Shown piece after piece: positions 34,657 to 44,389 of a DNA stretch of 64,000 nt; the stretch's first letter is position 1, and the number at the start of each line of letters is the position of its first letter. The notes beneath the pieces were generated by a model. It saw nothing but the letters and a program-made list of their open reading frames with translations, was not told where the DNA came from and ran no database searches. The stretch covers positions 62,001 through 126,000 of the forward strand of contig NZ_JRJE01000009.1 in the NCBI RefSeq assembly GCF_000763295.1. Direction: 5' to 3'. The stretch comes from Thalassospira australica. GTDB lineage: Bacteria > Pseudomonadota > Alphaproteobacteria > Rhodospirillales > Thalassospiraceae. A program made the position numbers and the translations under genes.

Positions 34657-34820
34657 GTTTTCAGCTGGGCAAATTCGATGGTTCAACGGTTGCTAGTTTG
34701 GGCAGCAAGCGGACGACCACTCCGTTAAGGATCGCGACCTTATCCTTGCCGTGACCATCAACATACTCGGTAAAGGGCTTTCTTTGGCTGGCCGCCCTTT
34801 TTGGGTGACGCAATATATAA

Positions 34821-35711
34821 TCAGGAAACGAAGTCTGCCTTCGCATAGCCCTGCAGATACAAAAGTGCTGTCAGATCACCGTGATTGATGCAAATACGGG
34901 CCTGTTCCTGCACCGAAGGTTTGGCGTGAAACGCCACCCCCGTCCCTGCAAGCGAGATCATCTGAAGATCATTGGCACCATCACCAACCGCAATCGCATC
35001 CCCAACCGTGATCCCCTGCTTGTCTGAGAGAGTTTCAAGCGCGTCGACCTTGGCCTGACGATCAAGAACAGGTTTTTGCACCTTACCAGTCAGTTTTCCG
35101 CCATCCTCAATCAAAACATTGGCCTGATCATAATCAAAGCCAAGCTCGGCCCGCACCGCCCCGGTAAAGAAATCAAACCCGCCCGATACCAGGGCCGCAA
35201 ATGCACCATTGGCCTTCATCGTCGCAACCAGTTCGCGCGCGCCGCCGGTATATTCGACAGTCTTCCAAGCTTCCTTGAGCATCTCGCTCGACATGCCTTG
35301 AAGAAGCCCGACACGCTCGTCAAGGGCCGCTTCGAAATCAAGCTCGCCATTCATCGCGCGTGCGGTGATCGCCGCCACCCGTTCCTTAACTCCTGCGAAC
35401 TCGGCCAGTTCGTCCAAAGTTTCGCCAGTGACGATGGTGCTGTCCATATCTGCAATCAGAAGCTTTTTGCGGCGCGTTGCGCTCTTTTGGGTGACCGCAT
35501 CTACCGGAAGCTCTGCCTCTGCCAGGGTCGTATCGGCCACATCAAGCGGGATACCATCAAAACCCAGATCGCATGCTTCGCCATCGGCAAGCCAGACCAC
35601 ATCCCCGACCAGCGCTCCCGCCCCGGTCAGCGCAATGGCAGCTTGGTCAATCACCGCCTTGGTGAGCGCATTTGAATTCGGGGCAGCAATCAGGGTGAGA
35701 ACCAATTTCAT
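34821..35711 (-). CDS. serB: phosphoserine phosphatase
   Basis: A 296-residue HAD-superfamily phosphatase. The nucleophile/acid motif DMDST is in LLIADMDSTIVTGE (about residues 85-98), followed by motif II ALVSGGFDFF, the Lys in KVQKPVLDRQAKV and motif III AVGDGANDLQMI. The N-terminal 80 residues are an ACT-like regulatory domain. It hydrolyses phosphoserine to serine in the last step of serine synthesis. In relatives it is divergent from miaA; here a toxin-antitoxin pair intervenes. Confidence 0.96.
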   Translation of the reverse strand: MKLVLTLIAAPNSNALTKAVIDQAAIALTGAGALVGDVVWLADGEACDLGFDGIPLDVADTTLAEAELPVDAVTQKSATRRKKLLIADMDSTIVTGETLDELAEFAGVKERVAAITARAMNGELDFEAALDERVGLLQGMSSEMLKEAWKTVEYTGGARELVATMKANGAFAALVSGGFDFFTGAVRAELGFDYDQANVLIEDGGKLTGKVQKPVLDRQAKVDALETLSDKQGITVGDAIAVGDGANDLQMISLAGTGVAFHAKPSVQEQARICINHGDLTALLYLQGYAKADFVS

Positions 35712-35834
35712 GGTCAGCGGGCTCCTTGACGGATGGGCTTAAAACATATGTGTCGCCTTTATCCGAATTGCACCGGACTGTGGCAAGTGCGTTTGTTGTT
35801 TCTGTCGATTTTGTTGATCCGCAGCACGATAAAA

Positions 35835-35852
35835 TGTAGTATTGTTGCTACA
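35835..35852. promoter_or_regulatory. candidate antitoxin operator
   Basis: An 18-bp inverted repeat with arms TGTAGTA and TGCTACA (one mismatch), 18 bases before the antitoxin ATG. Phd/VapB antitoxins commonly repress their own operon by binding such sites. Confidence 0.5.
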
Positions 35853-35870
35853 ATGTTTGTGAGGTGAGCC

Positions 35871-36125
35871 ATGGGAATCACGACAATTTCAAGCCGCGAC
35901 TTTAACCAAGATACCAGCGGTGCCAAAAAGGCATCAAAGACAGGTCCGGTTGTTATTACCGATCGCGGCAAGCCTTCGCATGTATTGTTGTCGATTGAAG
36001 ATTACCAACGCTTGACGGGTTCCCTGCCCTCAATCGTTGAACTGCTTGCAATGCCCGGTACAAACGATATTGAGTTTGAACCACAACCAGCCCGGATCAG
36101 CATGAAACCGGCTGATCTGTCGTAA
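35871..36125 (+). CDS. Phd/YefM family antitoxin
   Basis: An 84-residue protein with the Phd/YefM N-terminal DNA-binding fold (TISSRDFNQDTSGAKKASKTG, VVITDRGKPSHVLLSIEDYQRL) and a Pro-rich, flexible C-terminal tail (EPQPARISMKPADLS) that would wrap the toxin. A GAGGTGAG site precedes the ATG. It is followed by the PIN toxin; the TAA sits in a TAATG junction that has been duplicated (see the repeat entry). Confidence 0.93.
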   Translation: MGITTISSRDFNQDTSGAKKASKTGPVVITDRGKPSHVLLSIEDYQRLTGSLPSIVELLAMPGTNDIEFEPQPARISMKPADLS

Positions 36126-36142
36126 TGTTCATTAATGTTCAT
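36123..36142 (+). repeat. 10-bp tandem duplication at the antitoxin/toxin junction
   Basis: TAATGTTCAT occurs twice in tandem at 36123-36132 and 36133-36142. The first copy contains the antitoxin stop and an ATG at 36125 that opens only a seven-codon frame; the second copy contains the real toxin start at 36135. Confidence 0.95.
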
Positions 36143-36575
36143 TCTTGATACAAACGTTATCTCCGAACTGCGTCGGGCCGGACAAGGCAAGGCGAGTGAA
36201 AACGTTGTGCAATGGGCCAAGTCCGTTGACGCTTCCAGCCTTTATATCTCGGTCATTACAGTCCTTGAAATAGAAACCGGCATTCTGAAAATCGAACGCC
36301 ACGATGCCAATCAAGCAACAATATTGCGCAACTGGTTCGAAGGCCATGTCCTCAAAGCCTTTGAAAACAGAATCCTGCCGATTGAAGAGGCGGTCGCGAG
36401 ACGTTGCGCACAACTGCATGTTCCCGATCCAAAATCAGAACGAGATGCATTGATAGCAGCGACGGCCTTGGTTCATGGCATGACAGTTGTTACTAGGAAC
36501 CTTGCGGATTTTGATCTAACAGGCGCCAAGCTGCTTAACCCTTGGCAATCCGACAAATCAGAGTTGTATTCTTAA
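36135..36575 (+). CDS. vapC: PIN-domain ribonuclease toxin, VapC/FitB type
   Basis: A 146-residue PIN protein opening MFILDTNVISELRR with the first catalytic Asp; further acidic residues are in ITVLEIETG, SERDALIAATA and VTRNLADFD, giving the expected metal-binding set. VapC toxins cut specific tRNA or rRNA. It forms a unit with the upstream Phd-type antitoxin and stops one base before the miaA ATG, so the module is wedged tightly between serB and miaA, and read-through into miaA is likely. Confidence 0.93.
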   Translation: MFILDTNVISELRRAGQGKASENVVQWAKSVDASSLYISVITVLEIETGILKIERHDANQATILRNWFEGHVLKAFENRILPIEEAVARRCAQLHVPDPKSERDALIAATALVHGMTVVTRNLADFDLTGAKLLNPWQSDKSELYS

Positions 36576-36576
36576 C

Positions 36577-37542
36577 ATGTCCGCACCTTTCGAACACGAT
36601 CACCTCCCCATCCTGATCGTCGCAGGTCCCACCGCCAGCGGCAAATCGGCATTGGCCCTTGATCTGGCGGATGCCTTTGACGGGGTGGTGATCAATGCCG
36701 ATAGCATGCAGGTTTACAAGGAACTGCGCGTCCTGAGCGCCCGGCCTGATGACAGCGAAACATCGCGCGCGCCGCACCGCCTTTATGGGGTGCTGTCTGG
36801 GCGCGAGGCGTGCTCTGCCGGGAAATGGCGGGAAATGGCGATGGCCGAGATCGCCGACTGCCATGCAAACGGCAAGTTGCCGATCATTACCGGTGGAACG
36901 GGTATGTATCTTAATGCCCTGACACAGGGGATCGCCCCGATCCCTGATGTGCCCCGCCGGATTCGCGATACCGTGACGGATGAACTTGACGCACTTGGGC
37001 ACGCGGTATTCTTTGAGAAACTCAAACATGATGATCCGGAAACAGCAGCGACCCTTGATGGGACAAACACCCAACGTTTGATTCGCGCCGCCGAGGTTTT
37101 CGCCCATACCGGCCGCGGATTGGCAAGCTGGCACAAGGAACCGGTGATCACCCCGCCGGAAAATATGAAATTCAAGAAGCTGTGTTACATGCCACCGCGC
37201 GACATTCTGTATGACCGTTGCAATCGGCGTTTTGATCTGATGATCGAACAAGGTGCGATTGATGAGGTGCGTGATCTTCTGACCCTTCGTCTTCCGCAAA
37301 CAGCCCCTGTAAAGAAGGCCGTAGGCGTCAGAGAGCTTTCGTCCCACCTTGCCGGTGAGATCGATCTGGACACCGCCAAAGAGAAATCCCAGCGCGAAAC
37401 ACGGCGCTATGCCAAGCGCCAATTAACGTGGTTTCGACACCAAATGTCGGACAAGGAAATCATCGACGCGCAATATTCGGAAAGTTTGGCAGCAAAAATG
37501 CGTCATGATGTTAACCAATTTCTGTTGACCACGCCAAAGTGA
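36577..37542 (+). CDS. miaA: tRNA dimethylallyltransferase
   Basis: A 321-residue IPP transferase with Walker A GPTASGKSALA (residues 17-27), NADSMQVYKELRVLSARPD, the GGTGMYLNAL motif and RRYAKRQLTWFR near the end. It adds a dimethylallyl group to A37 of tRNAs reading UNN codons. Its ATG lies one base after the toxin stop, with no separate promoter visible, so its expression may now depend on the toxin-antitoxin operon. A very strong hairpin terminator follows at 37564-37603. Confidence 0.97.
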   Translation: MSAPFEHDHLPILIVAGPTASGKSALALDLADAFDGVVINADSMQVYKELRVLSARPDDSETSRAPHRLYGVLSGREACSAGKWREMAMAEIADCHANGKLPIITGGTGMYLNALTQGIAPIPDVPRRIRDTVTDELDALGHAVFFEKLKHDDPETAATLDGTNTQRLIRAAEVFAHTGRGLASWHKEPVITPPENMKFKKLCYMPPRDILYDRCNRRFDLMIEQGAIDEVRDLLTLRLPQTAPVKKAVGVRELSSHLAGEIDLDTAKEKSQRETRRYAKRQLTWFRHQMSDKEIIDAQYSESLAAKMRHDVNQFLLTTPK

Positions 37543-37563
37543 GGCGATAGGTTGGCGCTTCAC

Positions 37564-37603
37564 CCGCCGAAATGGCGGAAAACCGCCGTTTCGGCGGATT
37601 TTT
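37564..37603 (+). terminator. strong intrinsic terminator between miaA and ilvB
   Basis: A 15-bp stem (CCGCCGAAATGGCGG against CCGCCGTTTCGGCGG, one G-T wobble) with an AAAA loop, followed by ATTTTTC. It ends miaA; because it precedes the leader ORF it does not look like an attenuator for ilvB unless transcription starts upstream. Confidence 0.92.
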
Positions 37604-37630
37604 CAACTCCAATTCAAGGATAATTGGATC

Positions 37631-37675
37631 ATGTTTCAATCACGCGGTTATCACGCGACACGTTGTTGTCGTTAA
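37631..37675 (+). CDS. candidate ilvB leader peptide, 14 residues ending RCCR
   Basis: ATG at 37631 with AAGGA ten bases upstream opens MFQSRGYHATRCCR and stops at 37673-37675, 19 bases before the ilvB ATG and overlapping the region of its ribosome site. It has no Ile, Val or Leu codons, so it is not a classical branched-chain attenuator; consecutive Cys codons flanked by Arg recall Cys-tract uORFs described in other bacteria. It may be chance; coding status is unproven. Confidence 0.35.
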   Translation: MFQSRGYHATRCCR

Positions 37676-37694
37676 GTAAAGAGGCTCGAAAATC

Positions 37695-39458
37695 ATGGCA
37701 GAACGTATTTTAAGCGGTTCGGAAGTAGTGTTGCAGGCCCTTGCAGATCAGGGTGTGGAAGTCGTGTTCGGCTATCCCGGCGGCGCTGTCCTACCGCTAT
37801 ATGACGAGATATTTAAACAAAACCGGATTCGTCACGTTCTAGTGCGCCATGAACAGGCTGCCGTCCACGCTGCTGAAGGTTACGCCCGCTCGACCGGAAA
37901 GGTCGGCGTTGTGCTGGTAACCAGCGGTCCGGGTGCGACGAACGCCGTTACCGGCCTTACCGACGCGTTGATGGATTCCATTCCAGTTGTCTGCCTGACA
38001 GGTCAGGTGCCGACCCATTTGATCGGCAATGACGCCTTCCAGGAAGCTGACACCACCGGCATCACCCGCCCGTGCACCAAGCATAACTATCTGGTGAAAA
38101 ACCCCGATAAGCTTGCGCGCACGATGCATGAAGCCTTCCATGTTGCGTCCAGTGGCCGTCCTGGCCCGGTTGTGATTGACCTGCCTAAGGACATCCTTGT
38201 TGGCAAGGCCCCCTATCTGGAACCGGCACAGGTTCAACACCGCACCTATAACCCGGTGGTCAAGGGTGATCGCAGCCAGATCGAAGAAGCCATGGAAATG
38301 CTGGCCTCGGCGAAAAAGCCGATCCTGTATTGCGGCGGCGGTGTCATCAATTCCGGCACGCAGGCCTGCAAGCTTCTGACCGAGTTTACCCGCATGACCG
38401 GTGCGCCGATCACGCTGACCCTGATGGGGCTTGGTGCCTATCCCGCGTCGGACAAGCAGTATCTTGGCATGGTCGGGATGCACGGCACCTATGAATCGAA
38501 CATGTCGATGCATGATTGCGATGTTATGGTCGCGATTGGTGCACGTTTCGATGACCGAGTAACTGGCAACCTTGATTTCTTTGCGCCGAATTCGCAGAAA
38601 ATCCAGATCGATATCGATCAGAGCTCGATCAACAAAAACGTTCCGGTCGATATCGGCATCATTGGCGATGTCGGGCATGTTCTTGAAGACATGATCAAGG
38701 TCTGGAAGGCCAAGCAGTATAAAATCGAAGCCAACGCGCTTGATAGCTGGTGGAAAGAAATTGAAGGATGGCGTGGCAAACACTGTCTGTCCTACAAACA
38801 GCCTAAAGACGTTATCAAGCCGCAGCATGTTATCCGCTCGATCCATGCGGCAACACGTGATCGCAAAACCTATATCACCACTGACGTTGGTCAGCACCAG
38901 ATGTGGGCCGCCCAGCATTTCGGTTTTGAACACCCCTATGAATGGATGACGTCTGGTGGTCTTGGGACCATGGGATATGGCATGCCCGCCGCCCTTGGCG
39001 TTCAGGTTGCCCATCCTGATGCGACGGTTGTGTGCTTCACCGGTGATGCGTCGATCATGATGAACATTCAGGAATGCGCGACGATGACGCAGTATCGTCT
39101 GCCGATCAAAACCGTGATCCTGAATAACCGTTACATGGGCATGGTCCGCCAGTGGCAGCAACTTCTGCATGGGTCACGCTATTCCGAAAGCTATAGCGAA
39201 ACCCTGCCCGACTTCGTCAAACTTTCCGAGGCCTTTGGCTTTACCGGGCTGACCTGTGACAATCCGGCCGATCTTGATGATGCCATCAAGAAAATGCTGG
39301 AAATTGATGGTCCGGTGATTTTGGACGTCGCTGTCGATGACAAGGAAAACTGCTATCCGATGATCCCATCGGGCAAGCCGCATAACGAAATGCTGCTTGG
39401 GCAGGAAACCAACGGCGATGAAGCCATTGATTCCGACGAAGGGATGGTTCTGGTCTGA
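37695..39458 (+). CDS. ilvB: acetolactate synthase, large (catalytic) subunit
   Basis: A 587-residue ThDP enzyme. The catalytic Glu is in VRHEQAAVHAAEGYAR (about residue 52); the FAD-binding middle domain includes LMGLGAYPASDKQYLGMVGMHG; the ThDP/Mg motif is GDASIMMNIQECATMTQYRLPIKTVILNN, split here as GDASIMMN and TVILNN. It condenses two pyruvates, or pyruvate with 2-ketobutyrate, in valine, leucine and isoleucine synthesis. An AAAGAGG site precedes the ATG. It is followed by ilvN and ilvC in one likely operon. Confidence 0.98.
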   Translation: MAERILSGSEVVLQALADQGVEVVFGYPGGAVLPLYDEIFKQNRIRHVLVRHEQAAVHAAEGYARSTGKVGVVLVTSGPGATNAVTGLTDALMDSIPVVCLTGQVPTHLIGNDAFQEADTTGITRPCTKHNYLVKNPDKLARTMHEAFHVASSGRPGPVVIDLPKDILVGKAPYLEPAQVQHRTYNPVVKGDRSQIEEAMEMLASAKKPILYCGGGVINSGTQACKLLTEFTRMTGAPITLTLMGLGAYPASDKQYLGMVGMHGTYESNMSMHDCDVMVAIGARFDDRVTGNLDFFAPNSQKIQIDIDQSSINKNVPVDIGIIGDVGHVLEDMIKVWKAKQYKIEANALDSWWKEIEGWRGKHCLSYKQPKDVIKPQHVIRSIHAATRDRKTYITTDVGQHQMWAAQHFGFEHPYEWMTSGGLGTMGYGMPAALGVQVAHPDATVVCFTGDASIMMNIQECATMTQYRLPIKTVILNNRYMGMVRQWQQLLHGSRYSESYSETLPDFVKLSEAFGFTGLTCDNPADLDDAIKKMLEIDGPVILDVAVDDKENCYPMIPSGKPHNEMLLGQETNGDEAIDSDEGMVLV

Positions 39459-39562
39459 TCCGCATAGACTTCTGTGCGCAACGAACTCATCAAAACCATA
39501 ATGAAAAGGCCGGTGCGGGCGGCAAGACACTGCCCCCGACCGCGCCCTAGCGGAGCGAAACC

Positions 39563-40072
39563 GTGAAAGAAACCGAAATTTCGAAACACACCATATCCGT
39601 TCTGGTGGATAACGAGTCTGGCGTTCTGGCCCGCGTGATCGGGTTGTTCTCCGGTCGTGGCTATAACATTGAAAGCCTGACCGTGGCCGAGGTTGACGCC
39701 GATTCCCACCAGTCGCGAATCACTGTGGTTACCTCGGGCACCCCGATGGTGATCGAACAGATCAAGGCACAGCTTTCGCGTCTTGTCCCGGTCCACAAGG
39801 TCAGTGACCTGACCCTTTCCGGCCCAAGTGTCGAGCGTGAGCTTGCGCTGATCAAAGTGATTGCAACGGGTGAACAACGTGTGGAATCGCTGCGTATTGC
39901 CGATATCTTCAAGGCACGCGCAGTCGATGCGACCAATAATTCCTTCGTTTATGAGATCATCGGCAGCCCCGAAAAGATTAATGCTTTCATCAAATTGATG
40001 GAACCACTGGGGCTTTCGGAAATTTCGCGTACCGGTGTGGCTGCAATTTCGCGCGGCACACTGACGATGTGA
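39563..40072 (+). CDS. ilvN: acetolactate synthase, small regulatory subunit
   Basis: GTG start at 39563, with GGAG upstream. 169 residues: N-terminal ACT domain (HTISVLVDNESGVLARVIGLFSGRGYNIESL, i.e. the Val-binding loop with NESGVLARV) and a C-terminal ACT-like domain (VYEIIGSPEKINAFI). It activates IlvB and confers feedback inhibition by valine. The gap to ilvB is 104 bases. Confidence 0.97.
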   Translation: MKETEISKHTISVLVDNESGVLARVIGLFSGRGYNIESLTVAEVDADSHQSRITVVTSGTPMVIEQIKAQLSRLVPVHKVSDLTLSGPSVERELALIKVIATGEQRVESLRIADIFKARAVDATNNSFVYEIIGSPEKINAFIKLMEPLGLSEISRTGVAAISRGTLTM

Positions 40073-40129
40073 GTTTGCCCTGCCCGGTGATCCGCATCGG
40101 GCAAGGCATTGGGGCCTGCCCCATAATGA

Positions 40130-41209
<1,080 letters not shown>

Positions 41210-41235
41210 GCCAGGGCTTAGCGGCTTTTACGCAG

Positions 41236-41264
41236 ACGGCCGTCCCAATGGGGCGGCCGTTTTG
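41236..41264 (+). terminator. intrinsic terminator after ilvC
   Basis: ACGGCCGTCCC (41236-41246) pairs with GGGGCGGCCGT (41250-41260) with one wobble and a 3-base loop, followed by TTTGCTTT. Confidence 0.85.
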
Positions 41265-41287
41265 CTTTGGTCATTGTGAAGCTGGCT

Positions 41288-42514
41288 TTATGCCCCGTGC
41301 TTCATCTGCCTGACGGGCAAACGCAATTCGGTTGCCGCCCAGATCACAACACACAGGATCGACACACTGACCCCAAGTATGACCACGGCAGACCAACCAC
41401 CAATGCCATAGGCAACAGCAGAACTGGCAGACCCGCAAGCCCCGCCAAAGAAGTAGCTGGCCATATAACCGGTGGTCAGGCGGCTTCGCCCTTCTGGGTT
41501 CAGGCGATAAACCTCGCTCTGGTTGGAAATATGCGCCCCCTGAATGCCAAGATCGATCAGTACGACACCCAAGGCAAATGCAATCAGGGACCATTGTCCC
41601 CAATAAAGTAATATCCAACTTGCAACCGTGGTCAGAAGAAACCCGCCCGTACTGAGCCTGGCCCATCCCTTGTCAGCAAGCTTTCCTGCAATACGGGCCG
41701 CCAGAATGCCAATCGCACCGATCAGGCCATACAGGCCAATGACGGCTTCTGACATGTCGTACTGGCGCACCAGCATAAACGCCATCGACGTCCAGAAAAT
41801 GCCAAACACTGCGTATTGCAATCCGCCAATAAGGCTGCGCCGACGCAACACGGCCTCGTCACGAAACAGATGCAGGATCGAGACATAAAGCGTGCGATAG
41901 CTTGTATGCGAGGTCGGCGGAATGAGCGGAATAATCCGGTAACAAGCAACCGAATAAAACGCCATCAACACAGAGGCGACAATAAAGACCGACCGCCACC
42001 CGGCAAGTTCGGCCATGATGCCCGAAAACGTCCGCGCCAGCAAAATGCCCAACAACAGGCCACTCATAACCGCCCCAACGGCAGAACCACGTTTGTCATC
42101 ACGGGCAAGATGGGCTGCCAATGGCACAAGAATTTGTGCTGTGACGCAAGTAATACCGACCGAAATGCTAAATGCCACCAGCATCAAAAAGGACGGTGCC
42201 AATCCCATCGCCAGCAAGCCCACCGATGTCAGGGCGGATGTGATGGTCAAAAGTTTTCGCCGTTCATGATGATCACCAAGCGGCACAACGGCGATCAAGC
42301 CGGTCAGGTAGCCAAGCTGCGCAACGGTCACCAGAAAACCGGCACTGGTTTCACTTAGGCCATATTCACGCGCAAGCAGTTCCAAAAGCGGCTGAACATA
42401 ATAAAGGCTTGCGACAGACAGGCCGCTTCCGACCGACATAAAGGCCAAAAGTCCGCGCGTCAGGGTGGGCTTGGATTGCATGTAGGATGCACTTTCATCG
42501 TGGGCGACCATCAC
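41288..42514 (-). CDS. MFS transporter, drug/sugar efflux (AraJ/YbcL-like) type
   Basis: A 408-residue 12-helix permease. The N-terminal cluster of small residues (GLLAFMSVGSGLSVASLYYVQPLLELLA), the loop-2 motif PLGDHHERRK (the usual GDRxGRR signature) and the second-half counterpart KLADKGWARL are visible. The YYVQPLL opening is typical of the exporters annotated as MFS_1 arabinose-efflux permeases. Start at 42514 or, with equal plausibility, the Met 11 codons later (42481). Substrate unknown; no regulator adjacent. It faces away from psuG across 197 bases. Confidence 0.88.
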   Translation of the reverse strand: MMVAHDESASYMQSKPTLTRGLLAFMSVGSGLSVASLYYVQPLLELLAREYGLSETSAGFLVTVAQLGYLTGLIAVVPLGDHHERRKLLTITSALTSVGLLAMGLAPSFLMLVAFSISVGITCVTAQILVPLAAHLARDDKRGSAVGAVMSGLLLGILLARTFSGIMAELAGWRSVFIVASVLMAFYSVACYRIIPLIPPTSHTSYRTLYVSILHLFRDEAVLRRRSLIGGLQYAVFGIFWTSMAFMLVRQYDMSEAVIGLYGLIGAIGILAARIAGKLADKGWARLSTGGFLLTTVASWILLYWGQWSLIAFALGVVLIDLGIQGAHISNQSEVYRLNPEGRSRLTTGYMASYFFGGACGSASSAVAYGIGGWSAVVILGVSVSILCVVIWAATELRLPVRQMKHGA

Positions 42515-42711
42515 AAGATACCCAGCAAATCAGATGCTTACAATGAAGTCGCTGGCACAAGTGCCTTGCGATCAAAGCAATGATGATGGGCCGACACGCA
42601 AGGCAGCTATTCCCAAAGCTTGATGATTGTGGGGTCTTTGGGCTGGATTTACCGGGACGATCTGTTTAATTCTGGCCTTTAAAACTTTAAACCAGATATG
42701 AGCATATCGGA

Positions 42712-43620
42712 ATGTCGGACTATATTGATATCGCCCCCGAAGTCGCAAAGGCCCTTGCTGCAGGCAAGCCGGTTGTCGCCCTTGAATCAACGATCATTTC
42801 CCACGGCATGCCTTATCCGCAGAACCTTGAAACGGCGCAATCCGTTGAGCAGGACGTGCGTGATAACGGTGCCATTCCTGCCACCATTGCTGTCATCGGC
42901 GGCCGTTGCAAAATCGGCCTGTCGCCCGAGGAACTTGAATATTTCGCCAAGGGTACGGACATTTTGAAGCTGTCGCGCCGTGACATTCCGTATTGCATTG
43001 CCAAGAAAAGTGACGGTGCCACCACCGTATCAGCCACCATGATTTTGGCCGAGAAAGCAGGCATTCGCGTTTTTGCCACCGGCGGGATTGGCGGGGTTCA
43101 CCGCGATCTGGCAGGCAATTACGACGTTTCGGCTGACCTGACCGAACTGGGCAAGACCAGTGTGGCCGTGGTATGCGCAGGTGCCAAGGCAATCCTTGAT
43201 ATCCCGAAGACCCTTGAACATCTTGAAACGCTTGGCGTACCGGTCATTGCATATGGCACCGACGAATTCCCGGCTTTCTATTCCGTCGAAAGCGGTCAGA
43301 AGGCCCCGCTTCGCCTTGATACCCCGGCTGAACTTGCGGCGTTTCTGCAATCAAAATGGGAATTTGGCCTTGAAGGTGGTGCTGTGATCGGCAATCCGCC
43401 CGAAGCTGACAAGGCGCTCGCGCGTGAAGCCATAGAAAGTGCAATTGACGACGCCCTGCTTGAAGCCAAGGAAAAAGGCATTCAGGGCCGCGAAGTCACC
43501 CCGTTCCTGTTGTCACGCGTGACCCAACTGACCGATGGCAAAAGCCTGGAAGCCAACATTGCGCTGGTGCGCAACAATGCGCGCCTTGGTGCGCAGATCG
43601 CTGTTGCCATGGCACGCTGA
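42712..43620 (+). CDS. psuG: pseudouridine-5'-phosphate glycosidase
   Basis: A 302-residue PsuG. Characteristic blocks: ALESTIISHGMPYPQN (about residues 23-38), GGRCKIGLS, SRRDIPYCIAKKSDGATTVSATM with the catalytic Lys, GGIGGVHRD and YGTDEFPAFYS. It splits pseudouridine 5'-phosphate into uracil and ribose 5-phosphate. The usual partner kinase PsuK is not next to it: upstream lies the MFS exporter and downstream a flavin-binding protein, so the kinase must be elsewhere or the substrate arrives already phosphorylated. Confidence 0.96.
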   Translation: MSDYIDIAPEVAKALAAGKPVVALESTIISHGMPYPQNLETAQSVEQDVRDNGAIPATIAVIGGRCKIGLSPEELEYFAKGTDILKLSRRDIPYCIAKKSDGATTVSATMILAEKAGIRVFATGGIGGVHRDLAGNYDVSADLTELGKTSVAVVCAGAKAILDIPKTLEHLETLGVPVIAYGTDEFPAFYSVESGQKAPLRLDTPAELAAFLQSKWEFGLEGGAVIGNPPEADKALAREAIESAIDDALLEAKEKGIQGREVTPFLLSRVTQLTDGKSLEANIALVRNNARLGAQIAVAMAR

Positions 43621-43650
43621 CCGCAACAATCCAGTCGCCCCCAACATTCA

Positions 43651-43683
43651 AAAAGCAGGCTGGCGGTTTTGCCAGCCTGTTTT
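43651..43683. terminator. bidirectional intrinsic terminator
   Basis: CAGGCTGGC-GGTTTT-GCCAGCCTG stem flanked by AAAA on the left and TTTT on the right, between psuG (+) and the convergent flavin-binding protein gene (-). Confidence 0.88.
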
Positions 43684-43687
43684 GCAT

Positions 43688-44332
43688 TCAGTCCCTTTGA
43701 TGACCTTTGCCTTCATAACCCGCTGTGATACGCGCATCGTCAATGGGGGTGCCCCACTGGGTAGCACAGGGCAGGACACCAGCCCACACAGGCCAACCAT
43801 AGTCTTCGTCGTCATCAACCGGATCACCATCGCGGACCTTTGCCGATACTTCGTCCAGATCGAACCCAAGGAACATGGTCGCCTTAAGCTCCTGTTTGTT
43901 GGGCTGGCGAATATGATCCCAGCGCCCCGGCTCCAGTTTTTCGGTAAACAGGCGGGAATGCTCCATCTTGTCGGCGTCGTCAGCGACCAGTTCGCCCTTG
44001 CCATAAATCACGACCGACCGATAGTTGGCCGAATGATGGAAGGCCGATCGCGCCATCACCAAACCATCAAGATGCGTAACGCAAAGGCAGGCCTCTGCTC
44101 CATCGGCGATGGCGGCCAATATCCGATTTTTTGACGCCCCATGGATATAAATCCGTTCGCCTACCCGCCAATGGGCAGTCGGGATCATCGCAGGACGCCC
44201 GTTAACGACCGTTCCAACATGGCAAATCAGAGCATCATCAATGATCCCATGCACAAGCTTGCGGTCATAAGTCGCCCGTTTCGGTCCCCGGATGACTTTT
44301 GTGTGCGGATGAACGTCGTATTGATCAGACAT
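43688..44332 (-). CDS. pyridoxamine 5'-phosphate oxidase family (FMN-binding split barrel) protein
   Basis: Start chosen at MSDQYDVHPHTKVIRGPKRA (ATG at 44332); the longer frame reads through the divergent promoter. 214 residues with the nitroimidazole-resistance-like split barrel of the PNPOx superfamily: KRATYDRKLVHGIIDDALICHVGTV, TAHWRVGERIYIHGASKNR, CLCVTHLDGLVMARSAFHHS. Such proteins bind FMN; the substrate is unknown. It is divergent from a MocR-type regulator across 120 bases, and the pairing of a PNPOx-fold protein with a PLP-fold regulator suggests B6-related control. Confidence 0.88.
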   Translation of the reverse strand: MSDQYDVHPHTKVIRGPKRATYDRKLVHGIIDDALICHVGTVVNGRPAMIPTAHWRVGERIYIHGASKNRILAAIADGAEACLCVTHLDGLVMARSAFHHSANYRSVVIYGKGELVADDADKMEHSRLFTEKLEPGRWDHIRQPNKQELKATMFLGFDLDEVSAKVRDGDPVDDDEDYGWPVWAGVLPCATQWGTPIDDARITAGYEGKGHQRD

Positions 44333-44389
44333 GGCGTGGCCTCTTATATGAATTCTGGTGGCGATATTGCCCCTGATCATGGAGCAAAT

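Noticed and set aside
37564-37603. Hairpin upstream of ilvB as a branched-chain attenuator
   Set aside because: It lies before the leader ORF and directly after miaA, so it is best read as the miaA terminator.
37839-39170. 443-codon open frame on the minus strand opposite ilvB
   Set aside because: Shadow of ilvB with no ribosome site or recognisable domain.
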